Assembly: GCA_964057225.1 (NCBI GenBank)
Contig: OZ059899.1
Location: 7,440,001 to 7,504,000, forward strand
Direction: 5' to 3'
DNA from: Auanema rhodensis
Taxonomy: Eukaryota > Nematoda > Chromadorea > Rhabditida > Rhabditidae
DNA length: 64,000 nucleotides
Both the position numbers and the translations under genes were made by a program. Every line of letters starts with the position of its first letter. Positions within the stretch are counted from its first letter, which is position 1. Positions 25,995 through 37,137 of the stretch are shown here, in pieces. The notes beneath the pieces are model-generated. The model had not been told where the DNA came from. It searched no databases and saw nothing but the letters and a program-made list of their open reading frames with translations.

Positions 25995-27635
25995 TTACTG
26001 CTTCTCTAAAGCTCGACGTTCGTCTTTGCAAGCTCGATGAATTTGAGCTGCTTTCAATGGTGTACAATTCTGAAAAAAATTACTAATTTGATTGTTTTTA
26101 TTGTTTTTGTTAAATTAAATTTAAATACTTTATATAACATTATTAATAAATTTAAAATATAGCCCTTATCATGAAGTATTATATATTTAAAAATAAAATA
26201 AAAAAGTATTGATTGTGGTTAGATATTCTAAATTTAAAAACATTTTAGAAACAGGATGGGTTTTTCGACAAATGACAAGGTAGTGACGTTTGTGCTCGTA
26301 ACACTGTTTGGCATCCATTGTCAAACTCTTTTTTCTTTATGTTCTGTCAGTTTTTTTTTGACAACAATATGTTATGTTGAATGATTAAAGAAAAACAGTG
26401 ATTGGATGAGCTAGATCTTTGTTTTGAATCAGCTGCGCTTTGTCTCCCTGAACTTTAGCCAATAAAACAATTTTTTTCTTCTTTAACGTTTTTTAAAACA
26501 AAGTTACTCTTTAATCGACTATTGAAAACTGTTCATGTACTCATGACAACATGGATATTGGAAATTTTTATGTCATCATTTCAATAGTGTGAGACCCTTC
26601 TTTCAATTGTTAGTGAAAATATTCCAAAAATATTTAATTTGTGTGCATTATGCTTGTGAAGACTTGCGCACACATCTTTTATCTTGCTGGTCATATGTTC
26701 ATTCTTCTTCAAACTCCGTATTTGTCGTTCTTGTCTTCCTTCTTTTCTTGCCGGTTGTGGTTTCTGAATCGTCATCGACACAGCGATCACAATGACGTCA
26801 ACCTTTTCATCGGAGAGCACACGGACTTTTTCGTCGATGAGGTGAGTTGATGGAATGAAATGACGATCTCCGAGGAACTACCAAACAGGATCAATGTTTG
26901 GCCGACAAGGAAGAAAAGGTTACAGAAGACATTGAACAACAAAGGAGAATATGATGAAAACGTTAAGTTGATGATTCGATTCCATTTTTGCCGACGATCC
27001 TCATTTTTTCATGTCCTCGATGATGTGATGATGAAAGTGGGGTGTTCTCGACAGTGATGTGAAAACGATTCTGTTTGTTATGCTGACTGACCAATGACGT
27101 CAAACTATTTCAGTAGTAGTGAAGTGACAGTGAAAGTTGAGAAAGACTTGATCAAGAAACGATCAAAAACTTCAAACTAAGAGTGTCACACAGACTTGTA
27201 CACTAAGTAGTTGAAGGATTTTTGAGACCAACATTCCATAACTAGTACATTGCACTTCACTTGTTTCAGCTATTTTAGTACTTTAAATCATCTACTCTTT
27301 ATGAAAAATCACAGCCAGTCTGCGCAATGGGCTGAACTCGTTGATTTTCTTATTAGAATAGGGTTATGAAATTCTCAAAATTCCAAAGAAAATCCGAAAA
27401 TAGAAAGACGTCAAATATTATCAACGGTGGTCCACAGTCTCTTATCGGCGTTTATACTCACGTCAATATACAAAAATGTTTGATATGAACATACCTGATT
27501 ACGTAAAAAGAAATCAGAAGCAGTCGAACGATTGTGAGTTGGTGGTGGAGAAACGAATCGCTGGCGACAATGAGTATTCTCTGGGACAGTGATGCCATTT
27601 TCATCAGTGATACGGATGATACAAGAGGTAGACAT
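25995..27635 (-). CDS. Small protein, two exons, unknown (about 71 aa)
   Basis: Exon 27495-27635 opens MSTSCIIRITDENG, continues to SDFFLRNQ and ends at a good CAG/GTATGT donor. Exon 25995-26069, after a TTTTTTTTCAG acceptor, adds NCTPLKAAQIHRACKDE and ends RRALEKQ with stop TAA. The phase-0 join is clean. An acceptor (TTTCAG near 27675) just upstream of the start could be a trans-splice or ordinary acceptor, so the frame may continue 5' in an exon I did not find. The 1.4-kb intron (26070-27494) may hide additional exons (see 26580-27060). Basic, no signal peptide, no recognised family. Confidence 0.45.
26793..27102. promoter_or_regulatory. Two CRE (TGACGTCA) palindromes
   Basis: Perfect 8-bp bZIP/CREB-type sites at 26793-26800 and 27095-27102, both in the context AATGACGTCAA and both inside the long intron of the small minus-strand gene. 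Part of a set of five such sites between 26.8 and 33.8 kb. Confidence 0.5.
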
Positions 27636-30600
27636 AGCTAATTGATGTCGGTTGTGGGAATAAGGAATGACTGAAATAGCAGAAACTACAAAATAAATAG
27701 TTAACATATAAAAGTACAGAAAAGATATTTGAATGAGTTTAACGGAAGGGAATATAAAATGAGGATGTGATCAGATCGCCGAGAAAATCGTCGATCAAAA
27801 AACAACTTCATCGTATTCTTGTCACAACAACTTTCTCAGGTGAAAAAAAAAAGTAAAATGAGAATATTGCAAGTAAAGCAGAGAAGCGGAAGAAAAGAAT
27901 ACAGCTAACATGAAATATGAGAAAAGATGGTGATGACGAGTTCAAGAGTGAAACTGATTGTGATTGCTTGTTATTCACATGTGCCAATGAAAAATGAAAT
28001 AAAGATATGAGAACAACATCTGGACGGGAAAAGAAGATATAGAAAGAATGTTTTGTTGTTATATTTTAATGTTAAGAGGTTCGAATGACGCAAATTGTTC
28101 GAAGGAAGTAGAACAATTTTCAGATTACGAATATCAAGGTTTGTTCGTGAAGTAATGATAGATGGTGCTTTGTGGCTTAAGAATTCTATCTAAAAAGCAT
28201 TCACGTCAGAGTGAGCAATAGGAACGAGTCAAATTGAGGAGAGATTAACATTCACTGTGAGTTGGCAAAAAGGGAAACTCCGAACAAAGGATGAAGCCAC
28301 ATGAAATAATTATTTTAAAAAAAGAATTAAGAACGAATACAGAAGAATAAATCACAAAAATCTCTTACACATTTGAAAGATGTTAAAGAACACACTATTA
28401 GAAAAGTAATGACATATAATTATAAATATCAGATAAAAAGATCAAGAATATGATAATAATATAGGTGTTTATTATGCGTAGTATGCGATGTATGATCAGC
28501 TTAAAATAGAAGAATAATAAATATTGTTAATATTTTGTCTCTCACAAAGACAAGCAAGATAGCACCATTCGCCATCTGGTCGTTTGTGACTTCTGAAGAG
28601 AATTTGGAGAGCACTAATGGGTGGAGTTCAGTGACGTCTTGCCCGTGAAGGGCAGAATAGGCGGTGCTTGAGGATGAAAGCTGTTACGACCACGCCAAGC
28701 AACAGGCTCCATCAGGACGAAGACAAATACATACGAGTCGGGTATACGTTTAAACGAAATTCCCGTTTGAACAGCGAGGCATTCCCCCAAAATGAGCTCC
28801 GCCCATTTTAATATTTTCTGTTGGTTTATTACCAGCTACCCCCGTTCGAATATTTGATACTATTTATATAATGATGAAAGGATTTCAATTATAATATGTA
28901 CAATAATAAAAAGGATTCTTAATGAAAATATAGAATATTATAAGAAATAACTTTGATTCATGAACAAATGAACAAAAGAGAAACGGAAGCAATACAAAAA
29001 ATGTGATCAGCAACTCAAAAAAAATCTATTTTCTTATCAACAAACTTGGAGAAAATAGATATCTAGGGATAGCTTAGAAAGAAACCAATTGAGTGGAAGA
29101 ACTATTTTTTAGAACCAAAAAACCCTTTTTTATTTTATTTTGGTTTTGGATGATCATTGATTATTTAAATACTACATGAAAAGAAAAATATAGGCATAAA
29201 TTGTTTTTTTAAGTATTAAATGTTAATTAAATGATTTAGTTATAGTATTTCGTATATATAATATATGTACATTTACATATATATATATATAACCTATAAT
29301 TATATTTTTTTTAAATAATGGCTAAACATCAAGAAGTAAAATAAATTTAATACAATTTATTTCAATCCAATATCCTTCTACTTCTTTATTATTATATTTC
29401 AATCTTTTTATTAATTACTCAATCATACTCTGGTACTTCATACAACACGCACAGATCAAAGATCTTGGAACAACTTAAGTGAAAGGAAGAACAGGTTAAA
29501 AACGAATTTAGAAAATCGAAGACAGTTAAAGTAGAATAACACGATTTATAATTTTGCTGATGTAATTTTAGATAATCAAAGTGTTCGTCAAGTTTTCATA
29601 TCTGGTATATTTGATTTTTAGACGACAAGGTTGAATTAAAATTAAATTAGTTGTTGAGCAGATAGTAGGACTAAAAAAAAAAGAATTTTATATGAGCTAT
29701 AACACTTAAGTTGCTCATTGACGTCAAAAGAGGTTGACATCGATGAAAGATTGAACAGGAATACCTTTCAAATAGCCACACAGATAGACATACACACACA
29801 CACACTTTTTTATGATAAAAATTCTTAAGAAGTAAACATTCTTTTATTCATTTTAATATTAAAAATGAAATTATTGAATATTATAAAGAAAAAAGAAAGA
29901 CTTTGAATGTACATATATTCATACATAGATATATGAACAAGTCTTTTATGAATCTATATTTGTAAAAGTTCTCATATCGTTCTCAAACAAACAAAAATGA
30001 ACAGAAAACTAGTCTCTTAAATATTTTAAATACTTTAAATAGTTATAATAACAGTATGAGCTCAAATTAAATATCTAGTCTCTACATACAATAACGATAC
30101 TACAAAACGTTTTGCAGACCAACTGGTTTGAAAAATCAAACAGCATATGGAAATAACGAAAAAAGATTGGAGATCTAGAAAAATCAGAAGAGAAAATAAC
30201 ACTGTTTTTCATATTAATTTTTAGTTTAAAACACGGAAGATTATTTATAAAACTAACATAACAATTTCAAATATTTCCTTTTACTTCTTTTCTTATATTC
30301 TTTCGATTTATGATTATATTGCGTCAAGGGAACACAACGCATGGAAACATGAGCATTTTCCACGTTAATCTGTTTCAATCATGCTCAGACTAAACAGTTG
30401 ATTGTTCGAAAATTCCATATCAATATTTCTGATCAGTTGCACAGGAAAAAATGAAAATTATGATTTGGCTGGGTAAGAAGCTGTTTATGGTGTGAGAGGA
30501 AAGTTTATCAGATTTCTAATGACGTACTTCTTTATATGGTGGTTGAATAATAAAATGTACATACAAGACAAGCTAATTTTCTCTATAAAAAGCGGATTCA

Positions 30601-31435
30601 TTAAAATCTTTTGCAAAATAAATGGAATATTATTAAGGTTTGTAGAAGAGAATTGAACAAAATAAATAAAAGGCTTGATATTTGTCCAGTTTATACAATT
30701 GATTTCACGTGCATTATGGCAAGCAGCTTGGGAGCTAAAAAAACTTGCTTGATGAATAATCACCTCAAGCGTATGGTTTCTCATTTCATGATTGCTCCTA
30801 CTACCTGTTTTGTTCGTTTGTTTTGTAAAGCTTTCCTACTCAACATCAAAAATTTTAATCTGATTTTACAATCTTCTGTTTTGGACAATTTTAGTTATTT
30901 AAAAGCTAAAAAAAATTGATAGAATATATTGTTTGGTAATATATTTATAAACAGTAAAAAATAAAAAATTTATAGATATTATACTAACCCAGAAATATTT
31001 ATAGTTCAATTTCACATTCTAATGGTGCAAGATAGAATTAAATAGTGGAAAAAAAAGATTTTTTTCGATTAGAGTACAGTTATTTTTTGCATGAAATGTT
31101 CACGTGAACAACAAAACTGAGAAAATTTGATAGCAAATATGAAAAACAGAACATTATCAAATTTGAAAGAATATACATGTAAAGTCTTACTTTCTGCCTC
31201 GAGTTCTCTAGTCTGAGGATTTGTTTGTTTCAAACAACCTAATTTCTAGATACTATATTTACTAAACAAGCGAACAATAACTAAAAAATAATAGAATAAG
31301 AAAAAGTATTTTCGATGATGCGAAGTATCCCAATATTCATATAAATATATGTAACTAAAATGATCAAGCACCAAAAGAAATATCAAACTCTAATTGATAT
31401 CAAAAAATAAATCGAAATAATCATATATACGAGAC

Positions 31436-31468
<33 letters not shown>

Positions 31469-31749
31469 GGGAGAGAGAGAGGGAGAAAGAGAAAGAAGAA
31501 ATAACTATAGACTATCCTGACATATAACAGTTATTTATTTGACAAGAAACTTCCCAATCTTTTCTTATGTTTTTACTCATTTTTTTGTTCTCACATTACT
31601 GGAAGTAAAACAAGAATATCTGTATTCAAATACAAAGTATGAATATTTTTTTTATAACTGAGTAAGGGATTTAGCTTAGTTTAGGTTTAGAAGTAAGTTT
31701 AAAAGCTTTGCAATTTGAACGTTGTGCATTTTCGGCTGAAAAATTGGCT
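27636..31749. other. Long non-coding stretch with CRE-like sites
   Basis: About 4.1 kb without a gene I can support. It holds a GC-richer patch at 28560-28810, a TGACGTCA palindrome at 29719-29726, the 16-mer AACAACTTAAGTGAAA at 29469-29484, a CA repeat at about 29793-29806 and a GA repeat at 31435-31500. Open frames on both strands near 30485-30919 are short and have AT-rich random composition. Confidence 0.5.
31435..31500. repeat. (GA)n-type microsatellite
   Basis: About 65 nt of GA repeats with GGGA interruptions on the plus strand, in a non-coding region. Confidence 0.9.
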
Positions 31750-32227
31750 TCATCTGCTTAAACGAAAGATTTTTTCGGAGCTGTGACGTCCGCCTAATAA
31801 AAGAAACAAGACATAGACAAGTAACAAGATAAATGAAGAAATAAGACCTTGAGTGAGAATATAAACGATAAGGAAGAAGTAGAATTTAGCGTCGGTGAGA
31901 GAAATCTGAATAAGGAAATCAGATATCCACATTAAAAGGTGAATATTCTATCAAGGAAATTGTTAAATCTTCATAATCTCATATGTGAGTTAAACTTTTT
32001 CTTTTCGAAATAAATTTGGCAATGATGTATGTATTTGAATTGAAAAAAAAAACGTCAGCGGAGTGAACGTCAATCATGACGCTCTCCACTTCTCTTCATC
32101 AAATTTTTTGCGACTTACGCCGCCGGACTATGACCAGAAATTCCGGAACACTCACGAATGGATCTTTTCGCATTTGTTTTCCGGAAACGTCCAGCTGTTT
32201 TGTGACGAAGCTGAAGAGAAAGAACAT
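31750..32227 (-). CDS. Candidate small membrane protein (75 aa, two exons)
   Basis: Exon 32156-32227 encodes MFFLFSFVTKQLDVSGKQ then MRKDPF and ends at a strong TTC/GTGAGT donor. Exon 31750-31905, after a CTTATTCAG acceptor, continues ISLTDAKFYFFLIVYILTQ, a second hydrophobic run (LISSFILLLVYVLFLLL) and a basic tail ending SEKIFRLSR, with stop TGA. Both junctions are phase 0 and the coding part is 228 nt. Many codons end in C (TTC TAC TTC TTC, ATC GTT), unlike the AT-rich surroundings, which supports real coding. Two adjacent hydrophobic helices suggest a membrane microprotein. A second donor (GTAAGT) lies downstream in the first exon at about 32119. No family recognised. Confidence 0.45.
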
Positions 32228-34275
32228 ATTATATAAATACCGAAGAAGTAAAAAAATTTTGCTTCACTAGTGATTGAAAATCTTTCGCCATTTATGAAAT
32301 TATTTATTTGATTAATGAATGTCGATTTAAAAATGTAAGTCTTAGATCATCAACCTATATTTCTATTTGTCATATTGACGCATATTATTGAATTACATGT
32401 TTCATACCTTCTAAACCATTTACAAACCACATTGAAAGAGCCAAGACATTTACGTCATCAAAAAGTAGTCTTTCACTTGGTTAAGGTTCTTGGTGTAAAA
32501 CTGAGTGGGTGGAAATAAAGAATATTTGGAATATTTGGAACTTTCGAAGAAGTGAATTATAAACGATGTGCTCAATTCTTCTTTTTCCAAAGTAAGCAAT
32601 TAGATCTGGATTTCGGAACGTAATTGAAATACGGAAGTACGAACATCTGGTTGAACCTTGCAAAATTTCATTTATTTTTAGCAACAAATTATATATGTAA
32701 TAATTAATCTTAAATAGAAATGTTATGTTCTTCCTTATTTATCAATTTATCAAATATGAGTTCGAAGCGAGTTGAATCAGTATTACTGAGTGAAAAAATA
32801 GACATTTTCTTTGCTTAAAAAATTCAGTTACATAAGAGCCTTAGTAGTATTTCAATGTTATAATATCTATATATAGAGTAATATATTAATTATTTTTTCA
32901 AATTGGGAATGCTATGAATTAGTAAGTATTCGATTCATTTAAGTAATATACATATGTATTTATTTGAATCTATATTTACACGTACTTTTATCAGAAGAAA
33001 ATGGAAATCAAATATGATTATTTCTAAAAAACATCAATTCACGTTGTAGAGAGCTGATGTCTTAGTCATAACGTATCGTTACGGCACTTAAACACCCACA
33101 CGTCCTGGCAAATATTTGACCAAAACTGTCAAGCTCAACTACTTTAAGCTAAATTTTAAAATATCATAACAAAAAAAAGCAGAAGAATTTATAAATATAT
33201 GGGATATGTCATAACCTATAGTTACAAGTATTATGATGAAAGTGCAACAATGAAATTCTTGCAGAAAAATTTTTTCGTAGAATATGAATGAGCAGAAAAT
33301 AGGCAAACGTGTTCATTATGTATACATATGAATGTATATGTATATGTTTATATACGTAAGTGCTCATTGACGTCATCAAATATTATTTTAATTCAGCATT
33401 ATATCTTGAGCAACTTTTTGATGCATTTTCTATATATGGAAACAACTTAAGTGAAACGCAATATATACATAGTTATAAGAAAAATAAAGATGATTAAGAC
33501 GTAGTTGTTATATTATTTTCAATTTATATAAATTTTAATTATTTTATTTCATTAAGTAGTGTATGAATGCACATATTTATAAAAAAAAACTTTTAAGTTA
33601 CTTTTGATAGCTAAGTTGACTACTTGCATTCATATATGTAATAGAATACAGTAAGTAATGGATTGATTACATTTACTTTGTTGTTCAACTTCGACTAACT
33701 AGCTTTCGGTGTCGTCTCTAAGCATTTCTCACCACTAAATTTCATTCATATTTCATTCTATTTTGTGATTTGTTTACCTTGTGGAAGCTTCTTGACGTCA
33801 TCTGATTTTTCTGTGAAATGACTCAACAAACGACTGGATATGCAAACAGTTGATAGATAATTCTTTTTTCTTTCATTATATGGTTATTTATTTTTCAATA
33901 ATTTTTATTTGTTCAAGCTGTGTTTCTATTTGTAAACTGTTTAATTCGACAATTACATCATAGCATGTCTTTGGAACATGCATTAGGCCAGATTATGGTT
34001 TTAAAAAATTAGTATTAGGATATAAGATATATATTTTGATTACTGACAGAACATATTGGCAAATTTTATTTAATAAACGGTTTGTTATCAATAAAATATT
34101 AAAACATTTATAAATAAAATAACTTCAATCAAAATATTTGTTTTGTGAACGAGAAAAATTCAATTAAGATGATGTTGCGAGCCAAGTAGCAACAATAAAG
34201 GTTGTAAATAATTCCCTAAGCTAGCTATAGCATGCCTAACAACGACGTCCAGTGAAGAAATACCAATGCGTATAT
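32228..34275. promoter_or_regulatory. Non-coding region with CRE palindromes
   Basis: About 2 kb, AT-rich, without supported genes. Full TGACGTCA palindromes lie at 33368-33375 and 33793-33800; the 16-mer AACAACTTAAGTGAAA recurs at 33441-33456. Half sites (ACGTCA) lie nearby at about 32452. These are perfect cAMP-response-element/bZIP consensus sites; factor binding is inference. Confidence 0.45.
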
Positions 34276-35473
34276 ATGCCACGAGTTGATAAAGGTGTGT
34301 TCTTTTTCATATTTGTTAAAATATAAAATAATTTGAAACATTTCAGGATTACGGACTAGCTACTTGTTGCGCCAAATAGTTGAAGGAGATTGTCCATACA
34401 CAGATAGTCGTGAATCAGAAACTGAGCTATCGCCTACGTTACAAAAAGCTAAATTTTACCGTGTGTATTACAACTAAAACAAAATCAAAAATTGATATAT
34501 TTTTAGCCATAAATCCATATCATCGTGAACGAATTAAAGATTATGGAACTTCTAGACGCAAGTTTACATCGCATGGTATGCGGTCATCATCTTCAGAACA
34601 TTTAAAATCTTCTCGACGTATAAGGTATCAATATTGTAATTTTGAAATGATAATGATATAAATCAAAAATCGTAGATGGAATCAGTCTGGAGATAGTATC
34701 AGAACATATTCTCCTGAATATCTCAGGCCTCATAGTGTTGACTATTTATCAAAAGGTGATAATTTAATTGTTTCCGTTAGCTTCAATTTTTATTTAAATC
34801 CTTAGAAAAAAGAATAAATAGTTCTAAAAAAAATATCGGAAAAAGGCCTGAAAGTTTAGTTAGGTAAGTATACATATACATATGTTATTGAAGCCGTCAT
34901 ATTAAAGAAAAAGCAGAAGTGAAGACAAAATGCGAAAAGAAGAAGAGGTTAGAACAAAACGTGAAATTAGTGCAGAGCGCAAAAAAACAGAGTTGATGAA
35001 ACTTCGCCAAGAAGAAAAACGACGTCGATCCCGGAACAATACCGCTAAACAACGAGATTCTCGAGAAAATAACAACTTCGCCGGTTTTTACAGGAAAACA
35101 GAAACGAGCAAAGCAACATCTAATAGAAAACTGATGAAGAGTTATAGTAATGGCAATCTGAATAACTCAAAAGATAACAATGTAAGTCAAAGTATAAACA
35201 AAAAAAATTGCAATAGTTTTAAATTATCAATTTTCATTTTCACTTAAGTTTCAGAACAAAATCAAAAGAAAGAGTCTCAATCGATCAAACTCTATCAGTG
35301 ACATCTATTTTCAGAAACCTAAACACTCAAATATAACCAAAGTACGTAATATTAAATGATAAAGATTAATGTCTTTTCAGGTTAAAAAGCCTGTATGGAA
35401 CTACGTCGGAGATCCAACTCGAAAAGCCTTTAATACTAAATCACACCACCTAAAATCTGATTTTTACTTTTAA
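34276..35473 (+). CDS. Basic low-complexity protein, unknown
   Basis: About eight short exons; start at 34276 (MPRVDKGLRTSYLLRQIVEG), stop TAA 35471-35473. Roughly 255 residues, strongly basic and Ser/Arg/Lys/Asn-rich: SSSSEHLKSSRRIR, a charged helix (MRKEEEVRTKREISAERKK, then KLRQEEKRRRSRNN) at about residues 130-170, and a conserved-looking C-terminus VKKPVWNYVGDPTRKAFNT. No domain recognised; composition fits a nucleic-acid-, chromatin- or cytoskeleton-binding protein, which is only a guess. All splice junctions keep frame, for example AAT/AAC between ...SKDNN and NKIKRKS. The 3' part from 35148 is copied again at 36161-36486. Converges on BAF copy 1 with 182 bp between stops. Confidence 0.75.
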
Positions 35474-36124
35474 ATATGATGACTAACTTATTTTGAGAGT
35501 ATTTATCAGCTAGTCCAAGTTAAACATAACATTACGAAACAATGTTCTAATCAATATTTCGAATAAAGCAACACAATAAACCATTTATATTTATAATATA
35601 AGAGGAACAATGGTATATTAATACAGAAATGATTAGTTAATTGGCTAAATACAATTTAGATGAACTGCTCGGCCCATTCATTCAAGCAATTAAAAGCATT
35701 GGTGGCATGCTGCTTGGTAACACCGGCATTATCCTTTAATAAAAAAAGTTGGAGAATTCAAAATATAACAAACCTTCAAAAACGATTTAAACGAATCCTC
35801 ATCTCTTCTTAAAAGAAGAAACTGTCCGAAGAGGACGTCAGCCTTAATAAATAGTTTGAAAAAGAACATCAATTTTTACGACAAACTTTGTCAAAACCCT
35901 TCTCACTAAGCTTTTCTCCATATGTTGGACCAATACCAGCAATGGATGTAACCTCCTTGTCACCCATTGGCTCAGATACAAATTCACGATGTTTTACAGA
36001 GGTAGACATTCTGAAACGATCAACGTGAATACAATCTTTAAAAAGGTAACTATATGAAACTTAAACAGAAAATGGAAGATTGATACTACTGACACCAGCA
36101 CGAGAAAATACGATAATGAGACGT
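35148..36124. repeat. Tandem duplication, unit 1
   Basis: About 977 bp repeated at 36161-37137 with a constant offset of 1013 bp and about 98-99% identity by eye. The unit carries the last exons and 3' UTR of the basic-protein gene (+) and one whole BAF gene (-). Only 36 bp (36125-36160) separate the units. Confidence 0.95.
35656..36009 (-). CDS. Barrier-to-autointegration factor, divergent copy 1
   Basis: BAF is a small dimeric chromatin protein that binds double-stranded DNA, LEM-domain proteins and lamin, and is needed for nuclear envelope assembly. Three exons separated by 41-nt-class introns encode [20 protein letters not shown], the DNA-binding helix-hairpin-helix [10 protein letters not shown] and the C-terminal [12 protein letters not shown]; about 89 residues, the family size. 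The start follows TTTCAG plus one base, a probable trans-splice site. Exon 2 departs from the family: ADVLFGQ instead of AYVLFGQ, and [12 protein letters not shown] instead of the KDEDLFxxWLK pattern. Frame and splice sites are intact. The region upstream of 36124 is not the original promoter, so expression is uncertain. Confidence 0.93.
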
Positions 36125-36160
36125 GTTTTCAGGAGACGAATTTATTGCTAAGTTTCATAA

Positions 36161-36486
36161 TAATGGCAATCTGAATAACTCAAAAGATAACAATGTAAGT
36201 CAAAGTATAAACAAAAAAAATTGCAATAGTTTTAAATTATCAATTTTCATTTTCACTTAAGTTTCAGAACAAAATCAAAAGAAAGAGTCTCAATCGATCA
36301 AACTCTATCAGTGACATCTATTTTCAGAAACCTAAACACTCAAATATAACCAAAGTACGTAATATTAAATGATAAAGATTAATGTCTTTTCAGGTTAAAA
36401 AGCCTGTTTGGAACTACGTCGGAGATCCAACTCGAAAAGCCTTTAATACTAAATCACACCACCTAAAATCTGATTTTTACTTTTAA
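36161..36486 (+). pseudogene. 3' fragment of the basic-protein gene
   Basis: Duplicated last exons: the end of the NLNNSKDNN exon, the NKIKRKSLNRSNSISDIYF exon and the VKKPVWNYVGDPTRKAF exon with stop at 36484-36486. No start or upstream exons accompany it. One silent change (GTA to GTT Val) against the parent. Expected to be non-functional unless read through from the neighbour. Confidence 0.85.
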
Positions 36487-36668
36487 ATATGATGACTAAC
36501 TTATTTTGAGAGTATTTATCAGCTAGTCCAAGTTAAACATAACATTACGAAACAATGTTCTAATCAATATTTCGAATAAAGCAACACAATAAACCATTTA
36601 TATTTATAATATAAGAGGAACAATGGTATATTAATACAGAAATGATTAGTTAATTGGCTAAATACAAT

Positions 36669-37022
36669 TTAGATGAACTGCTCGGCCCATTCATTCAAGC
36701 AATTAAAAGCATTGGTGGCATGCTGCTTGGTAACACCGGCATTATCCTTTAATAAAAAAAGTTGGAGAATTCAAAATATAACAAACCTTCAACCACGATA
36801 TAAACAAATCCTCATCTTTTCTTAAAAGAAGAAACTGTCCGAAGAGGACGTAAGCCTTAATAAATAGTTTGAAAAAGAACATCAATTTTTACGACAAACT
36901 TTGTCAAAACCCTTGTCACTAAGCTTTTCTCCATATGTTGGACCAATACCAGCAATGGATGTAACCTCCTTGTCACCCATTGGCTCAGATACAAATTCAC
37001 GATGTTTTACAGAGGTAGACAT
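36669..37022 (-). CDS. baf-1: Barrier-to-autointegration factor, canonical copy 2
   Basis: Same three-exon structure and product as copy 1, but with family-typical residues in exon 2: [20 protein letters not shown] then WLK, matching the pattern known from C. elegans and vertebrate BAF. Exon 1 has KLSDKGFDK. The start is at 37022. Upstream sequence to 37331 is shared divergently with the large gene beginning at 37332 and contains TTTTCGCGCC, an E2F-type site, fitting a cell-division role. This copy is the likely ancestral, fully functional BAF. Confidence 0.97.
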
Positions 37023-37137
37023 TCTGAAACGATCAACATGAATACAATCTTTAAAAAGGTAACTATATGAAATTTAAACAGAAAATGGAAGATTGATACT
37101 ACTGACACCAGCACAAGAAAATACGATAATGAGACGT

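Larger units (their letters stand above)
36161..37137. repeat. Tandem duplication, unit 2
   Basis: Second copy of the 977-bp unit. Homology ends at GAGACGT (37131-37137); beyond that the original BAF upstream region continues, so unit 2 carries the BAF copy with native 5' flank while unit 1 carries the intact 3' end of the basic-protein gene. Confidence 0.95.
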
